Made by a program: the position numbers and the translations under genes. Positions 25,474-34,539 of a DNA stretch of 64,000 bases are shown piece after piece. The notes beneath the pieces were generated by a model. It searched no databases, was not told the origin of the DNA, and worked only from the letters and a program-made list of their open reading frames with translations. Each line of letters opens with the position of its first letter. Position 1 is the first letter of the stretch. The stretch is from CAYVTZ01 sp964454685 (GTDB lineage: Bacteria > Bacillota > Clostridia > Christensenellales > Christensenellaceae), in NCBI GenBank assembly GCA_964454685.1, contig CAYVTZ010000005.1, positions 1-64,000 of the forward strand, read 5' to 3'.

Positions 25474-26883
25474 ATGACAGAAAAAGCACTAAATCAAAAC
25501 TTCATGAAAATGTTCTTTGCACTCGCCTTGCCGGTAGCGCTGCAAAACGTACTCACCTTCTCAGTCGGCTTGATGGACTCAATCATGGTGGGCGCGCTGG
25601 GCGAGGTACAGCTTTCCGCTGTCACAGTCGCAAACCAGCCCTTCTTTTTATACACCATGAGCATCTTTGGGCTTGCCACAGGCGCGTGCGTGCTTATTTC
25701 GCAATACTGGGGCAAAAAAGACACGCAGACCATCGAGAAGATATTCGGCATGGTCATCCGCATCGCGTTGTTGATCGGCGCTGCGGTCACCGCAGTTTCG
25801 CTGCTCTTCCCCGAGGCGATCATGTCCATCTACACCAACGAAGCGGATGTGATTCGTGAAGGCGCGGTCTATCTGCGCTGGGTCGCTCCATCCTATATGC
25901 TCTTTGCAGTGTCCAGCACCTACATCACCTGTATTCGCAGTGTAGAGCGTGTGCGCATCGCAATCGTCGTGTATAGCATTTCGTTTGTGGTTAATGTGTT
26001 TTTCAATTATATGTTCATCTTCGGCAAATTTGGCGCTCCGGCGCTGGGCGTTGCAGGCGCAGCCGTCGGCACACTGCTGGCGCGCGCATCAGACTTTTTG
26101 ATTGTGATGATCTATTCCGCAAAAATCGAAACGCGCGTCAAATTGCATTGGAAAAACCTGCTGCATACGGATAAGCTGCTGTTTCAGGACTTCATTCGCT
26201 TTTCCATTCCCGTGCTCATCAATGAAATGCTGTGGGGCGCGGCATTCTCCGCGCATACGGCGGTGCTCGGCCGCATGGGCGTCAACGCAATCGCCACCGC
26301 CAGCATCGTCAACAACGTTTCCAACGTAGCATGTGTGCTCATCTATGGCGCAGGCAGCGCAGCGCTGGTTATCACCGGAAAATACATCGGTGCCAAGCAG
26401 TACGACCTTGCCCGCAGGGCTGCCCCTAAGCTTATTTGGATGAATCTTGCCATTGCGGCTGTCACCACAGCGGCGGTGTTCTTTTTGCGCGGTCCCATCA
26501 TCCACATCTATAATCTCACGCCCGAAACCATCGAGATGGCAAATCAGGCGCTGTTAGTGATGTGCCTGATTATCCCGTTCATGTCCGTAAACGTGTCCTG
26601 CATCGTGGGGATCTTCCGCGGCAGTGGCGACACCATATTCGCTATGGTGGTGGATATTGTGTTCATCTGGGCGGTCGCGCTGCCGCTGGGCATCTTATTC
26701 GGGCCTGTGCTGGGCTTCTCGGTGCCGGTCGTGTTCCTGCTTCTGCGCTGCGACGAAATCATCCGTGCGTTCGCTTGCTTGATTCGCTTAAAGTCCGGCA
26801 AATGGCTGCGCAACGTGACACGTGGTCAAGGCGGCAAGCGAGAAAACATTGCGCCAACGACAGATTCAAACATCACGCCTTAA
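25474..26883 (+). CDS. MATE family multidrug/toxic compound efflux transporter
   Basis: 469 residues with twelve hydrophobic spans in two six-helix halves, the standard MATE architecture (LPVALQNVLTFSVGLMDSIMVG at the start). It probably exports organic cations or drugs using a sodium or proton gradient. ATG 25474 has AGAAAGG upstream, inside the last copy of the tandem repeat. The aldolase gene follows after 58 bases. Confidence 0.92.
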   Translation: MTEKALNQNFMKMFFALALPVALQNVLTFSVGLMDSIMVGALGEVQLSAVTVANQPFFLYTMSIFGLATGACVLISQYWGKKDTQTIEKIFGMVIRIALLIGAAVTAVSLLFPEAIMSIYTNEADVIREGAVYLRWVAPSYMLFAVSSTYITCIRSVERVRIAIVVYSISFVVNVFFNYMFIFGKFGAPALGVAGAAVGTLLARASDFLIVMIYSAKIETRVKLHWKNLLHTDKLLFQDFIRFSIPVLINEMLWGAAFSAHTAVLGRMGVNAIATASIVNNVSNVACVLIYGAGSAALVITGKYIGAKQYDLARRAAPKLIWMNLAIAAVTTAAVFFLRGPIIHIYNLTPETIEMANQALLVMCLIIPFMSVNVSCIVGIFRGSGDTIFAMVVDIVFIWAVALPLGILFGPVLGFSVPVVFLLLRCDEIIRAFACLIRLKSGKWLRNVTRGQGGKRENIAPTTDSNITP

Positions 26884-26941
26884 TAGCTGATAAAACTGAG
26901 ATCACAGCAACCAAAGACAATAAATATTCGAGGTGAAACCC

Positions 26942-27679
26942 ATGACAAAATTTCCATCCTTTGAAACAGCAAGAGACGAAATCATAGAAGTCGGCAGACG
27001 GATGTATCTAAAAAATTTCGTCGCCTCCAACGATGGCAACATCAGCGTGCGCCTTGCGCCGGATGTGATCGCTACCACACCTACCGGCGTTTCCAAAGGA
27101 TATATGACGCCGGATATGATCGTTAAAATGACACTGGATGGCGAGGTTCTGAACGCAGACACCTGCCCGTACAAACCCTCTTCCGAGGCAAAAATGCACG
27201 TGCGCGCCTACCGTGAGAATCCGGAGATCATGGCGGTCACACATGCGCACCCGCCGGTTTCAACGGCATTTGCCATTGCGGGCATCAGCCTCGACGAAGC
27301 GATCCTGCCCGAAGGCGTGGTGCAGCTGGGTACCATTCCGGTCGCCAAATACGCCAACCCCGGCTCACAGGCTGTTCCCGACTCCATCGCTCCCTTCTGC
27401 AAGGATTACAACGCCGTTCTGCTGGCAAACCACGGCGCGCTCACCTGGGGGCGCGATGTGTTTGAGGCGTATCATCGCATGGAATCTTTGGAATACTATG
27501 CACTCGTGACGATGTACACGCGCAGCATCATCGGTCAGGCACGTGTATTAAGCGGCGATCAAGTCGATCTGCTGCTGCAAACGCGGGAAAACCTCGGCAT
27601 TCACGCAGGTGGCGTACCTCGCTTTGCGCAGACCGCTACCAATACAGAGGACGTACTGCCCGGTCAGCCCGTAAAATAG
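26942..27679 (+). CDS. Class II aldolase/adducin family protein
   Basis: 245 residues. Zinc ligands in THAHPPVS and LLANHGALTWG, a catalytic Glu in SSEAKMH, and the phosphate-binding NDGNISVR. The family includes fuculose-1-phosphate aldolase, rhamnulose aldolase and ribulose-5-phosphate 4-epimerase; the motifs fit an L-fuculose-phosphate-aldolase-like enzyme best. ATG 26942 follows GAGGTGA. No sugar operon surrounds it. Confidence 0.85.
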   Translation: MTKFPSFETARDEIIEVGRRMYLKNFVASNDGNISVRLAPDVIATTPTGVSKGYMTPDMIVKMTLDGEVLNADTCPYKPSSEAKMHVRAYRENPEIMAVTHAHPPVSTAFAIAGISLDEAILPEGVVQLGTIPVAKYANPGSQAVPDSIAPFCKDYNAVLLANHGALTWGRDVFEAYHRMESLEYYALVTMYTRSIIGQARVLSGDQVDLLLQTRENLGIHAGGVPRFAQTATNTEDVLPGQPVK

Positions 27680-27689
27680 TGTAATACCA

Positions 27690-27725
27690 AAAAAGAGTGC
27701 CGCTTATAACGTTGGCACTCTTTTT
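27690..27725 (+). terminator. Bidirectional terminator
   Basis: AAAAAGAGTGCC (27690-27701) pairs with GGCACTCTTTTT (27714-27725). It serves both the aldolase gene and the leftward DUF6320 gene. Confidence 0.9.
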
Positions 27726-27735
27726 CGTGTATCCC

Positions 27736-28404
27736 TTACATGTGGAAGCGCTTCACAAATTCATATTTCAGCGTCCGAATGGCAAAACGAAACAGCCCCA
27801 AAACGGTCAGGCCGGAAGCAACCGTACTCAGCACCACCGGCCATGCGATGTGCGTCCAATGCAGCAAATAGAACACCAAAGGCACCATGCCCAGCGCAAC
27901 AAACAAGATCGCATACATCAAATTGTTGCGCCAGTAGGATTTGTGCTGATAAGAAAAAACGTCCATCACAATAATACCGCCCGCCAAAATGAGCGGCAGC
28001 ATAACCTCGATCGACCAGCCGCGGAACACGCTTAAATAGTCAAATACCAAGAACAGCCCAAACACGCCTACCATCTGCAACAACACCTTAATACCCGCGT
28101 AAAGATCGGAAAAAATCGTCACTCGCACCAAAATCCACGCGTATAGCACAGGCGCCGCCACCAGCAAAAACCACGGTTTGCCTTCCCACGTCAACAAATT
28201 GATGATGATGCACAGCCCGATGATGACGAGCGTGCAAAGAGCCAGATAATCTAAAATCAGGCTGCGCCCATCAATATAGCGGCGCTTCGATACCGTAGGA
28301 TAAAGCCTCTGTGGCGCTGGCTCGTTGCTCAGATGCTTGCCGCAAAGCGGACAGCTTCGCAGCGATGGGTCTACCTTTGCATGGCATATATCACAATAAT
28401 TCAT
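27736..28404 (-). CDS. DUF6320-like zinc-ribbon membrane protein
   Basis: 222 residues. An N-terminal zinc ribbon (CDICHAKVDPSLRSCPLCG) is followed by about six hydrophobic spans. It overlaps the upstream acyltransferase by four bases (ATGA), and such pairs recur in Clostridia, so the two probably act together, perhaps with this protein holding the enzyme at the membrane (inference). Function unknown. Confidence 0.75.
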   Translation of the reverse strand: MNYCDICHAKVDPSLRSCPLCGKHLSNEPAPQRLYPTVSKRRYIDGRSLILDYLALCTLVIIGLCIIINLLTWEGKPWFLLVAAPVLYAWILVRVTIFSDLYAGIKVLLQMVGVFGLFLVFDYLSVFRGWSIEVMLPLILAGGIIVMDVFSYQHKSYWRNNLMYAILFVALGMVPLVFYLLHWTHIAWPVVLSTVASGLTVLGLFRFAIRTLKYEFVKRFHM

Positions 28405-29696
28405 CGCTTGCCCCATTCGTTCCCCCGCAAAGTCAGTTCCAAACCCAGCTCATCGGTCAAATGCCGGTAAAAGTGTTGCAGCACGCCCGTTTCGGTAATT
28501 CCGCGCGAAAAGGTAAATACCATTTTGTCTCGATAAGACACCAGCACGCAGTTGAGCGGGTTCAGCTCACTCACTCCAAGACTGTAATAAACATTTTTGA
28601 TGCGTTCCTGCATACTGCGCGGGAAGGTAGCCGTGCGCAGGTTAGAAAGCACCATGGTATAGCAACCCTCACCATAATTCCGATATGAGTTTGATACCAC
28701 GATGTTCTTTACAAACAATGGTACCATGCGGATGAACGGATTTTTTTCATATTTAACATTCTTGTTGATGTTGGCAGAAATGGCCTCCTTGGTCATTCCT
28801 TCTTTAATCTGCCGCGAAACCTCCGGCAAAATTGCATCCAACTCCAACTTTCCTTTTACAACGATTCCGACATTCACAAAAGACATAAAATTGCGCAGTG
28901 TGGTGGAGGGGAATATCCCGCGCAAATCAATGGGCACAGAAATCACCACCGGTTTTTTACTTTTGGTGTATTCCAGCCCCTGCTGCCTGGCAATACAGCA
29001 AATCAGCAGCGCAGTCACATATGCCGTAACCGTCACGCCCTTCTCTTTCACCTTTGCCAAAAAAGCCTTGAGATCCGTTTCCCCATGAATCACAAAAATG
29101 CCGCTATCCTGATTTTGCGTACCCATAATATGGTACGCCTGCGGCTGCACCAGCTTGTTGTAGTCACCCTCACTGTCATAATAGGTGACAAAGCTGTTCT
29201 CCAGCTCGGATTCCGGCACGATGCCGGCAGGGTCCAGCACCATGCCGTCACGATCCATGTCGTAGCCGCACAGCGCAAAATATTCATAAATCAGCGTCTT
29301 TAAAAACTCGATCGCGCCTGCGCCATCCGCCAGCCCATGAAAGCATTCAAAGATCACGGAACGCTGAAAATAGCTGACATGAAACAAAAACCCATTGTCC
29401 GAAAGGTCGCTCAGGCGTTTGCAAGGAAAGCCCCGATCTTTTTTCACAACAGGAATCTCTTCATTTGGCTCCAGATAATACCAAAACATACCGCGGCGCA
29501 GCTTAACGCCGAAGCTGGGAAAGCGTGGCATGATACGCACCAACGCCTCTTGCAGCAGGTTTTTTGAAACTTCCTCATAAAGCTCCGCAACCAGCCGGAA
29601 CGTGGTATTGTTATGTGTCGCGGCGATCGCCGGATAGATTTTGGCAGCCGTATCCAGACGAAACCAATCCGAAGGCGGCTGCTGCTTTTTTGTCAT
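28401..29696 (-). CDS. Condensation/acyltransferase-fold protein (alcohol acetyltransferase-like)
   Basis: 431 residues. The HxxxDG catalytic motif of the CoA-dependent acyltransferase superfamily is present as FHGLADGAGAIEF near residue 145, and a DLRGIFPSTTLRNF segment resembles the DFGWG-region equivalent. Related domains include alcohol acetyltransferases, wax-ester synthases and peptide-synthetase condensation domains; the substrate is unknown. The start overlaps the upp stop (TAATG), so it is cotranscribed with upp but functionally it pairs with the following DUF6320 gene. Confidence 0.75.
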   Translation of the reverse strand: MTKKQQPPSDWFRLDTAAKIYPAIAATHNNTTFRLVAELYEEVSKNLLQEALVRIMPRFPSFGVKLRRGMFWYYLEPNEEIPVVKKDRGFPCKRLSDLSDNGFLFHVSYFQRSVIFECFHGLADGAGAIEFLKTLIYEYFALCGYDMDRDGMVLDPAGIVPESELENSFVTYYDSEGDYNKLVQPQAYHIMGTQNQDSGIFVIHGETDLKAFLAKVKEKGVTVTAYVTALLICCIARQQGLEYTKSKKPVVISVPIDLRGIFPSTTLRNFMSFVNVGIVVKGKLELDAILPEVSRQIKEGMTKEAISANINKNVKYEKNPFIRMVPLFVKNIVVSNSYRNYGEGCYTMVLSNLRTATFPRSMQERIKNVYYSLGVSELNPLNCVLVSYRDKMVFTFSRGITETGVLQHFYRHLTDELGLELTLRGNEWGKR

Positions 29697-30325
29697 TATT
29701 TTGTGCCGAACAGGCGGTCGCCTGCGTCACCAAGACCGGGCACGATGTACGCGTGATCATTCAGTCCGCTGTCCATCGCCGCCACATAGATGTCCACATC
29801 AGGGTGTGCCTTTTGCACCGCTTTTGCGCCCTCCGGCGAAGCAATGATGCACATAAGTTTGATATTTTTGCAGCCCCGTGTTTTGATCTGCCCAATCGCG
29901 TCCACCGCGCTGACTCCCGTCGCCAACATCGGATCAACAATAATCAGCTCGCGTTCTTGCGCATCCGAAGGCAGCTTGCAATAGTATTCCACCGCCTGTA
30001 AAGTGCTCGGATCGCGGTAAAGTCCGATATGCCCCACCTTCGCGGAAGGAATCAGGTTCAGCACGCCGTTGACCATTCCAAGTCCTGCACGCAAGATAGG
30101 AATGATGCCCAGCGTCTTTCCTGCAATCACATTGGTCTTTGCGCGTGTGATGGGTGTCTCCACCTCAACTTCGCGCAGCGGCAGATCTCGCGTTACTTCG
30201 TACGCCATCAACATGGCGATTTCTTCCACTAGCTCACGAAATTCTTTAACGCCCGTATTCTTGTCACGGATCATAGAGACCTTATGCTGCAACAGTGGAT
30301 GATCCAGAATGTGTAGTTTTCCCAT
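29696..30325 (-). CDS. upp: Uracil phosphoribosyltransferase
   Basis: 209 residues, standard length. Salvages uracil to UMP. The PRPP-binding motif VDPMLATGVSAVDAI and the C-terminal uracil site YIVPGLGDAGDRLFG are present. It follows rpiB on the same strand after a 169-base spacer. Confidence 0.97.
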   Translation of the reverse strand: MGKLHILDHPLLQHKVSMIRDKNTGVKEFRELVEEIAMLMAYEVTRDLPLREVEVETPITRAKTNVIAGKTLGIIPILRAGLGMVNGVLNLIPSAKVGHIGLYRDPSTLQAVEYYCKLPSDAQERELIIVDPMLATGVSAVDAIGQIKTRGCKNIKLMCIIASPEGAKAVQKAHPDVDIYVAAMDSGLNDHAYIVPGLGDAGDRLFGTK

Positions 30326-30494
30326 ATTGATTCAAACCTCCGAATGATTGTTTTCCCCGTTTTTTCATTGATGCACACAAAATGCGGTGATCGTCTGCAA
30401 CGCCTTACATTTACATCTTTGCATATGCCCGGCGCCCTCCCATGCAGGCAACCCCGGCATTTTGATTCAGCGGCACATTTGTGCCGGCCAAGCC

Positions 30495-30938
30495 CTACTC
30501 CTGCTCAATGCGCATCACTTTGTCAATACGCCGCTGATGGCGGGCGTCCCCTGAAAAAGGCGTTTTCAGGAAAATGTCAATGATGTCCAGCATCAGCGAG
30601 GGGCCGATGCTGCGCGCGCCCAGCGCCATCACATTCGCGTCATTGTGCTCACGTGTCGCATGTGCGGAAAAGGTATCCCCCAGCACCGCGCAACGAATGC
30701 CCTGCATTTTGTTTGCCGCCATAGACATCCCGATACCCGTACCGCAAATCAAGATGCCAAAGTCCGCTTCTTGCTTGCGTACAGCATCACAAACGGGAAT
30801 CGCCACGTCCGGATAGTCCACCGCATCGCCGTCAAAGCACCCGAAATCCAAAAGCTCATGTCCCGACTTTTCTAAAAAGCCGATCACTTCCTGCTTCACC
30901 ACGTATCCGCCGTGATCGCATCCAAATGCAAGTATCAT
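30495..30938 (-). CDS. rpiB: Ribose-5-phosphate isomerase B
   Basis: 147 residues. Interconverts ribose- and ribulose-5-phosphate. CDHGG near the N-terminus, the catalytic Cys in LICGTGIGMSMAANK, and REHNDANVMALG are diagnostic. It is part of the ywlC-ywlE-rpiB-upp order seen in Bacillus. A GC-rich hairpin (CGGCAC-ATTT-GTGCCG, about 30471-30486) without a T-run follows the stop. Confidence 0.96.
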   Translation of the reverse strand: MILAFGCDHGGYVVKQEVIGFLEKSGHELLDFGCFDGDAVDYPDVAIPVCDAVRKQEADFGILICGTGIGMSMAANKMQGIRCAVLGDTFSAHATREHNDANVMALGARSIGPSLMLDIIDIFLKTPFSGDARHQRRIDKVMRIEQE

Positions 30939-31003
30939 GTTATGCCCTCCGCTTCACAAAAAATTTAAAGACCGCGCAATCCTGCGCGTTGCTCCGGCTT
31001 GTG

Positions 31004-31035
31004 AAAAAGCCGCGCGGGACTCCTCCCCTGCGGCT
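31004..31035 (-). terminator. Terminator after ywlE
   Basis: Minus strand AGCCGC (31035-31030) pairs with GCGGCT (31013-31008) and is followed by TTTTTCAC. It lies between ywlE and rpiB. Confidence 0.7.
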
Positions 31036-31040
31036 GTGTT

Positions 31041-31520
31041 TTATACTTCCTCTTGCTTGAGTTTTTCTGCCAGCTTGTCTACCGCACCTTTCAGTTGCTC
31101 GACGCAAGCGCGGTAATCCTCCAGTTCTTCATCAAAGGGGTCGATCACATCATAGTTGTGGTCGATGGGATCGCCATAAACGCCCGCCACATAACCCAGC
31201 AGCGTATGCAGCTTATCCTTGGCATCCGGCGCAATCGCTTCCAACTGCTCAATCTGCTCCTTGCCCATTGCAAGGATGATGTCTGCCCATTTCACCAGTT
31301 CAGGAGTGATCTGCTGCGAGCGATGCTTCTCAAGCGAAAGCCCGATCTCCTCCATCACTTGTTGCGCATACGGTGTCGCTTCACTGTCCTCACAGGCAAA
31401 TGTGCCTGCGGATTTGGTTTTGACACCCGTGGTGCTACTTCGTTCCAGCGCGTCGTCCGTCATTGCTTCCGCAATCGGACTTCTGCACGTGTTGCCGGTA
31501 CATACAAACAACAAGTTCAT
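31041..31520 (-). CDS. ywlE: Low-molecular-weight protein arginine phosphatase
   Basis: 159 residues. The phosphatase loop reads CTGNTCRS. A Thr after the catalytic Cys (where tyrosine phosphatases usually have Ile or Leu) is the known marker of YwlE-type phospho-arginine specificity. The acid Asp is in DPFDEELEDY. ATG 31520 has GGAGG 14 bases upstream; an in-frame TTG overlapping that site is unlikely to be used. It would reverse McsB-type arginine phosphorylation, though no mcsB is in the window. Confidence 0.9.
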   Translation of the reverse strand: MNLLFVCTGNTCRSPIAEAMTDDALERSSTTGVKTKSAGTFACEDSEATPYAQQVMEEIGLSLEKHRSQQITPELVKWADIILAMGKEQIEQLEAIAPDAKDKLHTLLGYVAGVYGDPIDHNYDVIDPFDEELEDYRACVEQLKGAVDKLAEKLKQEEV

Positions 31521-31575
31521 TTCGTTTTTTACATCCTCCAATTATACTCATGCACAGCTTTCATAAAGCTGCGTA

Positions 31576-32622
31576 TTATTTCTGCGCGTCGCAGTCCACC
31601 AGTGTGTTCCCGCTTGCCTTTGCAATGCGGTTCATCACCGCCAACCCCATCTGCATAGGGTCCGCGTGAAACAGCAACAACTCCAGTCCCTGCTCATCCG
31701 CCTCGCGCAGTGCGGCAAACAGGCGCGCTTGCGCACCCTTACCATCCTCGCCCAGCGCAATGATGCGGCGTAGCTCATAATCCGGTGCATAAGCATCCAA
31801 ACAAAGTATGGCGCACTGCCCGATATCATATCCATCATACATGGAAATGATTCTTTTTTCAATAGCCTTTTTTTCACCTGTAAAGACGATCAGTTTTGCC
31901 TTGGGCGCGTAGTGCCTGTATTTCATGCCGGGGGAAGCCACTTTCCCCTGCGCCGCCTCATTTGTCAACAGCGAAGGATGCAGTTTTACCTGCCCAAGCA
32001 CCTTTTCCAGCATCTGCTGTGTGATGTGTCCGGGTCTCAGAATGATCGGTACCTCACCGGTGCAGTCCAGCACAGTGGATTCTACCCCCACTGCGCAAGC
32101 GCCGTCGTCAATGATGAGCGGCACACGCCCGCATAAATCTTCAAATGCATGTCTCGCTTGTGTGGGGCTGGGTTTGCCGGAGGTGTTCGCACTGGGCGCC
32201 GCCACCGGAACCCCCGCCCGCGCAATCAGATCGCGCGCAAAGGGATGCGCGGGCATGCGCACCGCAACCGTGCAAAGCCCCGCACTGACATTTTCCGGAA
32301 TCCGTTCACTTTTCGGTAAAATAATGGAAAGCGGGCCGGGCCAAAACTCCTGCGCCGCCTTACGTGCAAATTCGGGCACCTCTCGCGCAACCATCTCCAT
32401 CTGGTCCATCTGTGCAATGTGTACAATCAGCGGATTATCCTGCGGTCTGCCCTTGGCAGTAAAAATCTTGCTCACCGCCTGCGTGCGCAGCGCGTTTGCG
32501 CCCAGCCCGTACACCGTCTCGGTCGGAAACACCACCAATTCGTCCTGTGCCAGCAGTGCCGCCCCCTCTGCAAGTGCCGCCTCCCGGTCGCGCGCCGCAA
32601 AAATCAACTTGGTCGGGATCAT
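31576..32622 (-). CDS. ywlC: L-threonylcarbamoyladenylate synthase (Sua5/YwlC)
   Basis: 348 residues. First enzyme of tRNA t6A37 modification. The N-terminal YrdC domain (VVFPTETVYGLGANA, KGRPQDNPLIVHI, SANTSGKPSPT, IIDDGACAVGVESTVLD) is followed by the C-terminal Sua5 domain (about 210-348). The ATG overlaps the prfA stop by four bases. Confidence 0.96.
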   Translation of the reverse strand: MIPTKLIFAARDREAALAEGAALLAQDELVVFPTETVYGLGANALRTQAVSKIFTAKGRPQDNPLIVHIAQMDQMEMVAREVPEFARKAAQEFWPGPLSIILPKSERIPENVSAGLCTVAVRMPAHPFARDLIARAGVPVAAPSANTSGKPSPTQARHAFEDLCGRVPLIIDDGACAVGVESTVLDCTGEVPIILRPGHITQQMLEKVLGQVKLHPSLLTNEAAQGKVASPGMKYRHYAPKAKLIVFTGEKKAIEKRIISMYDGYDIGQCAILCLDAYAPDYELRRIIALGEDGKGAQARLFAALREADEQGLELLLFHADPMQMGLAVMNRIAKASGNTLVDCDAQK

Positions 32623-33686
32623 GCCTGCTCCTGCAATTTCTTTTGCCGGTCATCCAGCGTCAGCGCGTCAATCATCTCATCCAAATCGCCATCCAAAAAA
32701 GCGTCCAGCTTATATAGCGTCAGCCCAATGCGATGGTCTGTCACCCGTCCCTGCGGGAAATTATAGGTGCGCACACGCTCGCTGCGGTCTCCCGTTCCCA
32801 CTTGGCTTTTCCGATGCTCGGAAAGCTCACTGTCCGCCGCATCTTTCATCATATCATACAAACGTGATGCCAGTACCTTCATTGCCTTCTCTTTGTTTTT
32901 AAGCTGCGATTTCTCGTCCTGACACGTTACCACCAACCCCGTTGGCAGGTGGGTGATGCGCACCGCACTATCCGTGGTATTCACGCTTTGCCCGCCATGC
33001 CCGCCGGAGCGGAACACATCCACGCGCAAATCGTTCTGGTTGATGTTGACTTCCACTTCCTCCGCCTCCGGCAGCACTGCTACCGTAGCCGCCGAGGTGT
33101 GGATGCGCCCGGAAGACTCCGTATCCGGTACACGTTGCACGCGGTGTACGCCGCTTTCATACTTGAGCCGCGCATACGCCCCCTTGCCCGCAATCAGCAG
33201 TACGATTTCCTTCACACCGCCCAGTTCCGTCATGTTGGAGGACATCATCTCCACCTGAAAACGGTTGCGCTCCGCATAACGCGTATACATACGCAGCAGG
33301 TCGCCGCCAAACAGCGCCGCCTCTTCGCCGCCTGTTCCGGCGCGAATTTCCAGCAACACGTTCTTATCGTCATTCTTGTCTTTCGGAATCAGCAAAAATT
33401 TAAGCGTTGTCTCCATTTCCTCACGCTGCGCTTCCAGATCGTTCTGCTCCTCCCGCGCCAATTCCAGCAATTCCGTGTCCGTCTCGCTTTCCAGCATTTC
33501 CTGATTCATCGCGATATTGTCCAGCAACGTGCGATACGCTTCGCCCGCCTCCGCCACTTCGGAAAGCGACGCATGTTCTTGCGAAAGCTTTTTGAACTGC
33601 TCTTGATTGGTGATGTTTTCCGGCTTTTGCAGCTCGTCTGTCAGAAAATCAAAGCGTTCTTTAATGGTATTGAGTTTATCCAGCAT
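32619..33686 (-). CDS. prfA: Peptide chain release factor 1
   Basis: 355 residues. Recognises UAA and UAG stop codons. GGQ motif present (GGHGGQSVNTTDSAVR), with the RF1-type HRVQRVPDTESSGRIHTSAATV region. ATG 33686 has AAAGGA at a good distance and lies 13 bases after the stop of prmC, whose product methylates the GGQ glutamine. An in-frame extension inside prmC is rejected. Confidence 0.97.
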   Translation of the reverse strand: MLDKLNTIKERFDFLTDELQKPENITNQEQFKKLSQEHASLSEVAEAGEAYRTLLDNIAMNQEMLESETDTELLELAREEQNDLEAQREEMETTLKFLLIPKDKNDDKNVLLEIRAGTGGEEAALFGGDLLRMYTRYAERNRFQVEMMSSNMTELGGVKEIVLLIAGKGAYARLKYESGVHRVQRVPDTESSGRIHTSAATVAVLPEAEEVEVNINQNDLRVDVFRSGGHGGQSVNTTDSAVRITHLPTGLVVTCQDEKSQLKNKEKAMKVLASRLYDMMKDAADSELSEHRKSQVGTGDRSERVRTYNFPQGRVTDHRIGLTLYKLDAFLDGDLDEMIDALTLDDRQKKLQEQA

Positions 33687-33699
33687 TATAATATCCTTT

Positions 33700-34539
33700 T
33701 CATTTGATTGGGGCGCGTGATTTGATGCAGCTGATAAAGCGCGGTCTTTGCGTGGCGTCCTCGCCACAGCAGATTCCCTGAAATCCTGCCTGCGCCAGCA
33801 TCTGCGTCACCGCCTTCGCCTGCTCATCTCCAATTTCCAGGATCAGCGCGCCGCACTCGTTCAAATATGCCCCCGCCTCTTGCGCAATGCGCACATAGTG
33901 TTCCAGTCCGTTGTGTGCGCAAGTCAACGCCAACTTGGGTTCATAGTCACGCACCTGCGGCTCCAGCGCCGCATAATCCTGTGCGCTGATGTACGGCGGA
34001 TTGCATACAATCAGGTCGAACGTCCCCGTCACCTGCTCAAAGAGGTCACCGCAAACAAATTCCGCCTGCTGCATGGGAACCAGCGCCGCCGCATTGCGCC
34101 GCGCCACATCGAGCGCCGCTTGGCTGATGTCCGCAAAAGTCACCTGCGTAAAGCAGCCCTCCGCCGCCAGTGTCACACCGATGCAGCCACTGCCGCAACA
34201 CAAATCCAACACGCGACCCGCGCGCTTGCGCTTCAGCGCCTCGGCAACCACATATTCCGTGTCAAAACGCGGGATAAGCACATGCTCGTCAACCACAAAC
34301 CTGCGCCCGTAAAAAAATTTCTCACCCAGCACATACGCCAGCGGCATTCCCGTTAATCGCCGCGCCGTGCATGCCGCAATCTGCTCCGCTTTCTCGCACG
34401 GCTCCTGCGCGCGCAGAATCAGCGCAGAAAACGCGCAGTCATACACATGTGCCAAAATCACCTGCGCCTCTGCATCCCCCTCGCCAAATCGGGAGAGCTG
34501 CGTCGCAGTTTCGCGGTATATTTCCCAAATATTACTCAT
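33700..34539 (-). CDS. prmC: Release factor glutamine methyltransferase PrmC
   Basis: 279 residues. SAM motif VLDLCCGSGCIGVTLA and catalytic NPPY in VCNPPYISAQDY. It methylates the Gln of the GGQ motif in release factors; both prfA (next gene) and prfB are in this window. It overlaps the DUF1385 gene end by eight bases. Confidence 0.96.
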   Translation of the reverse strand: MSNIWEIYRETATQLSRFGEGDAEAQVILAHVYDCAFSALILRAQEPCEKAEQIAACTARRLTGMPLAYVLGEKFFYGRRFVVDEHVLIPRFDTEYVVAEALKRKRAGRVLDLCCGSGCIGVTLAAEGCFTQVTFADISQAALDVARRNAAALVPMQQAEFVCGDLFEQVTGTFDLIVCNPPYISAQDYAALEPQVRDYEPKLALTCAHNGLEHYVRIAQEAGAYLNECGALILEIGDEQAKAVTQMLAQAGFQGICCGEDATQRPRFISCIKSRAPIK

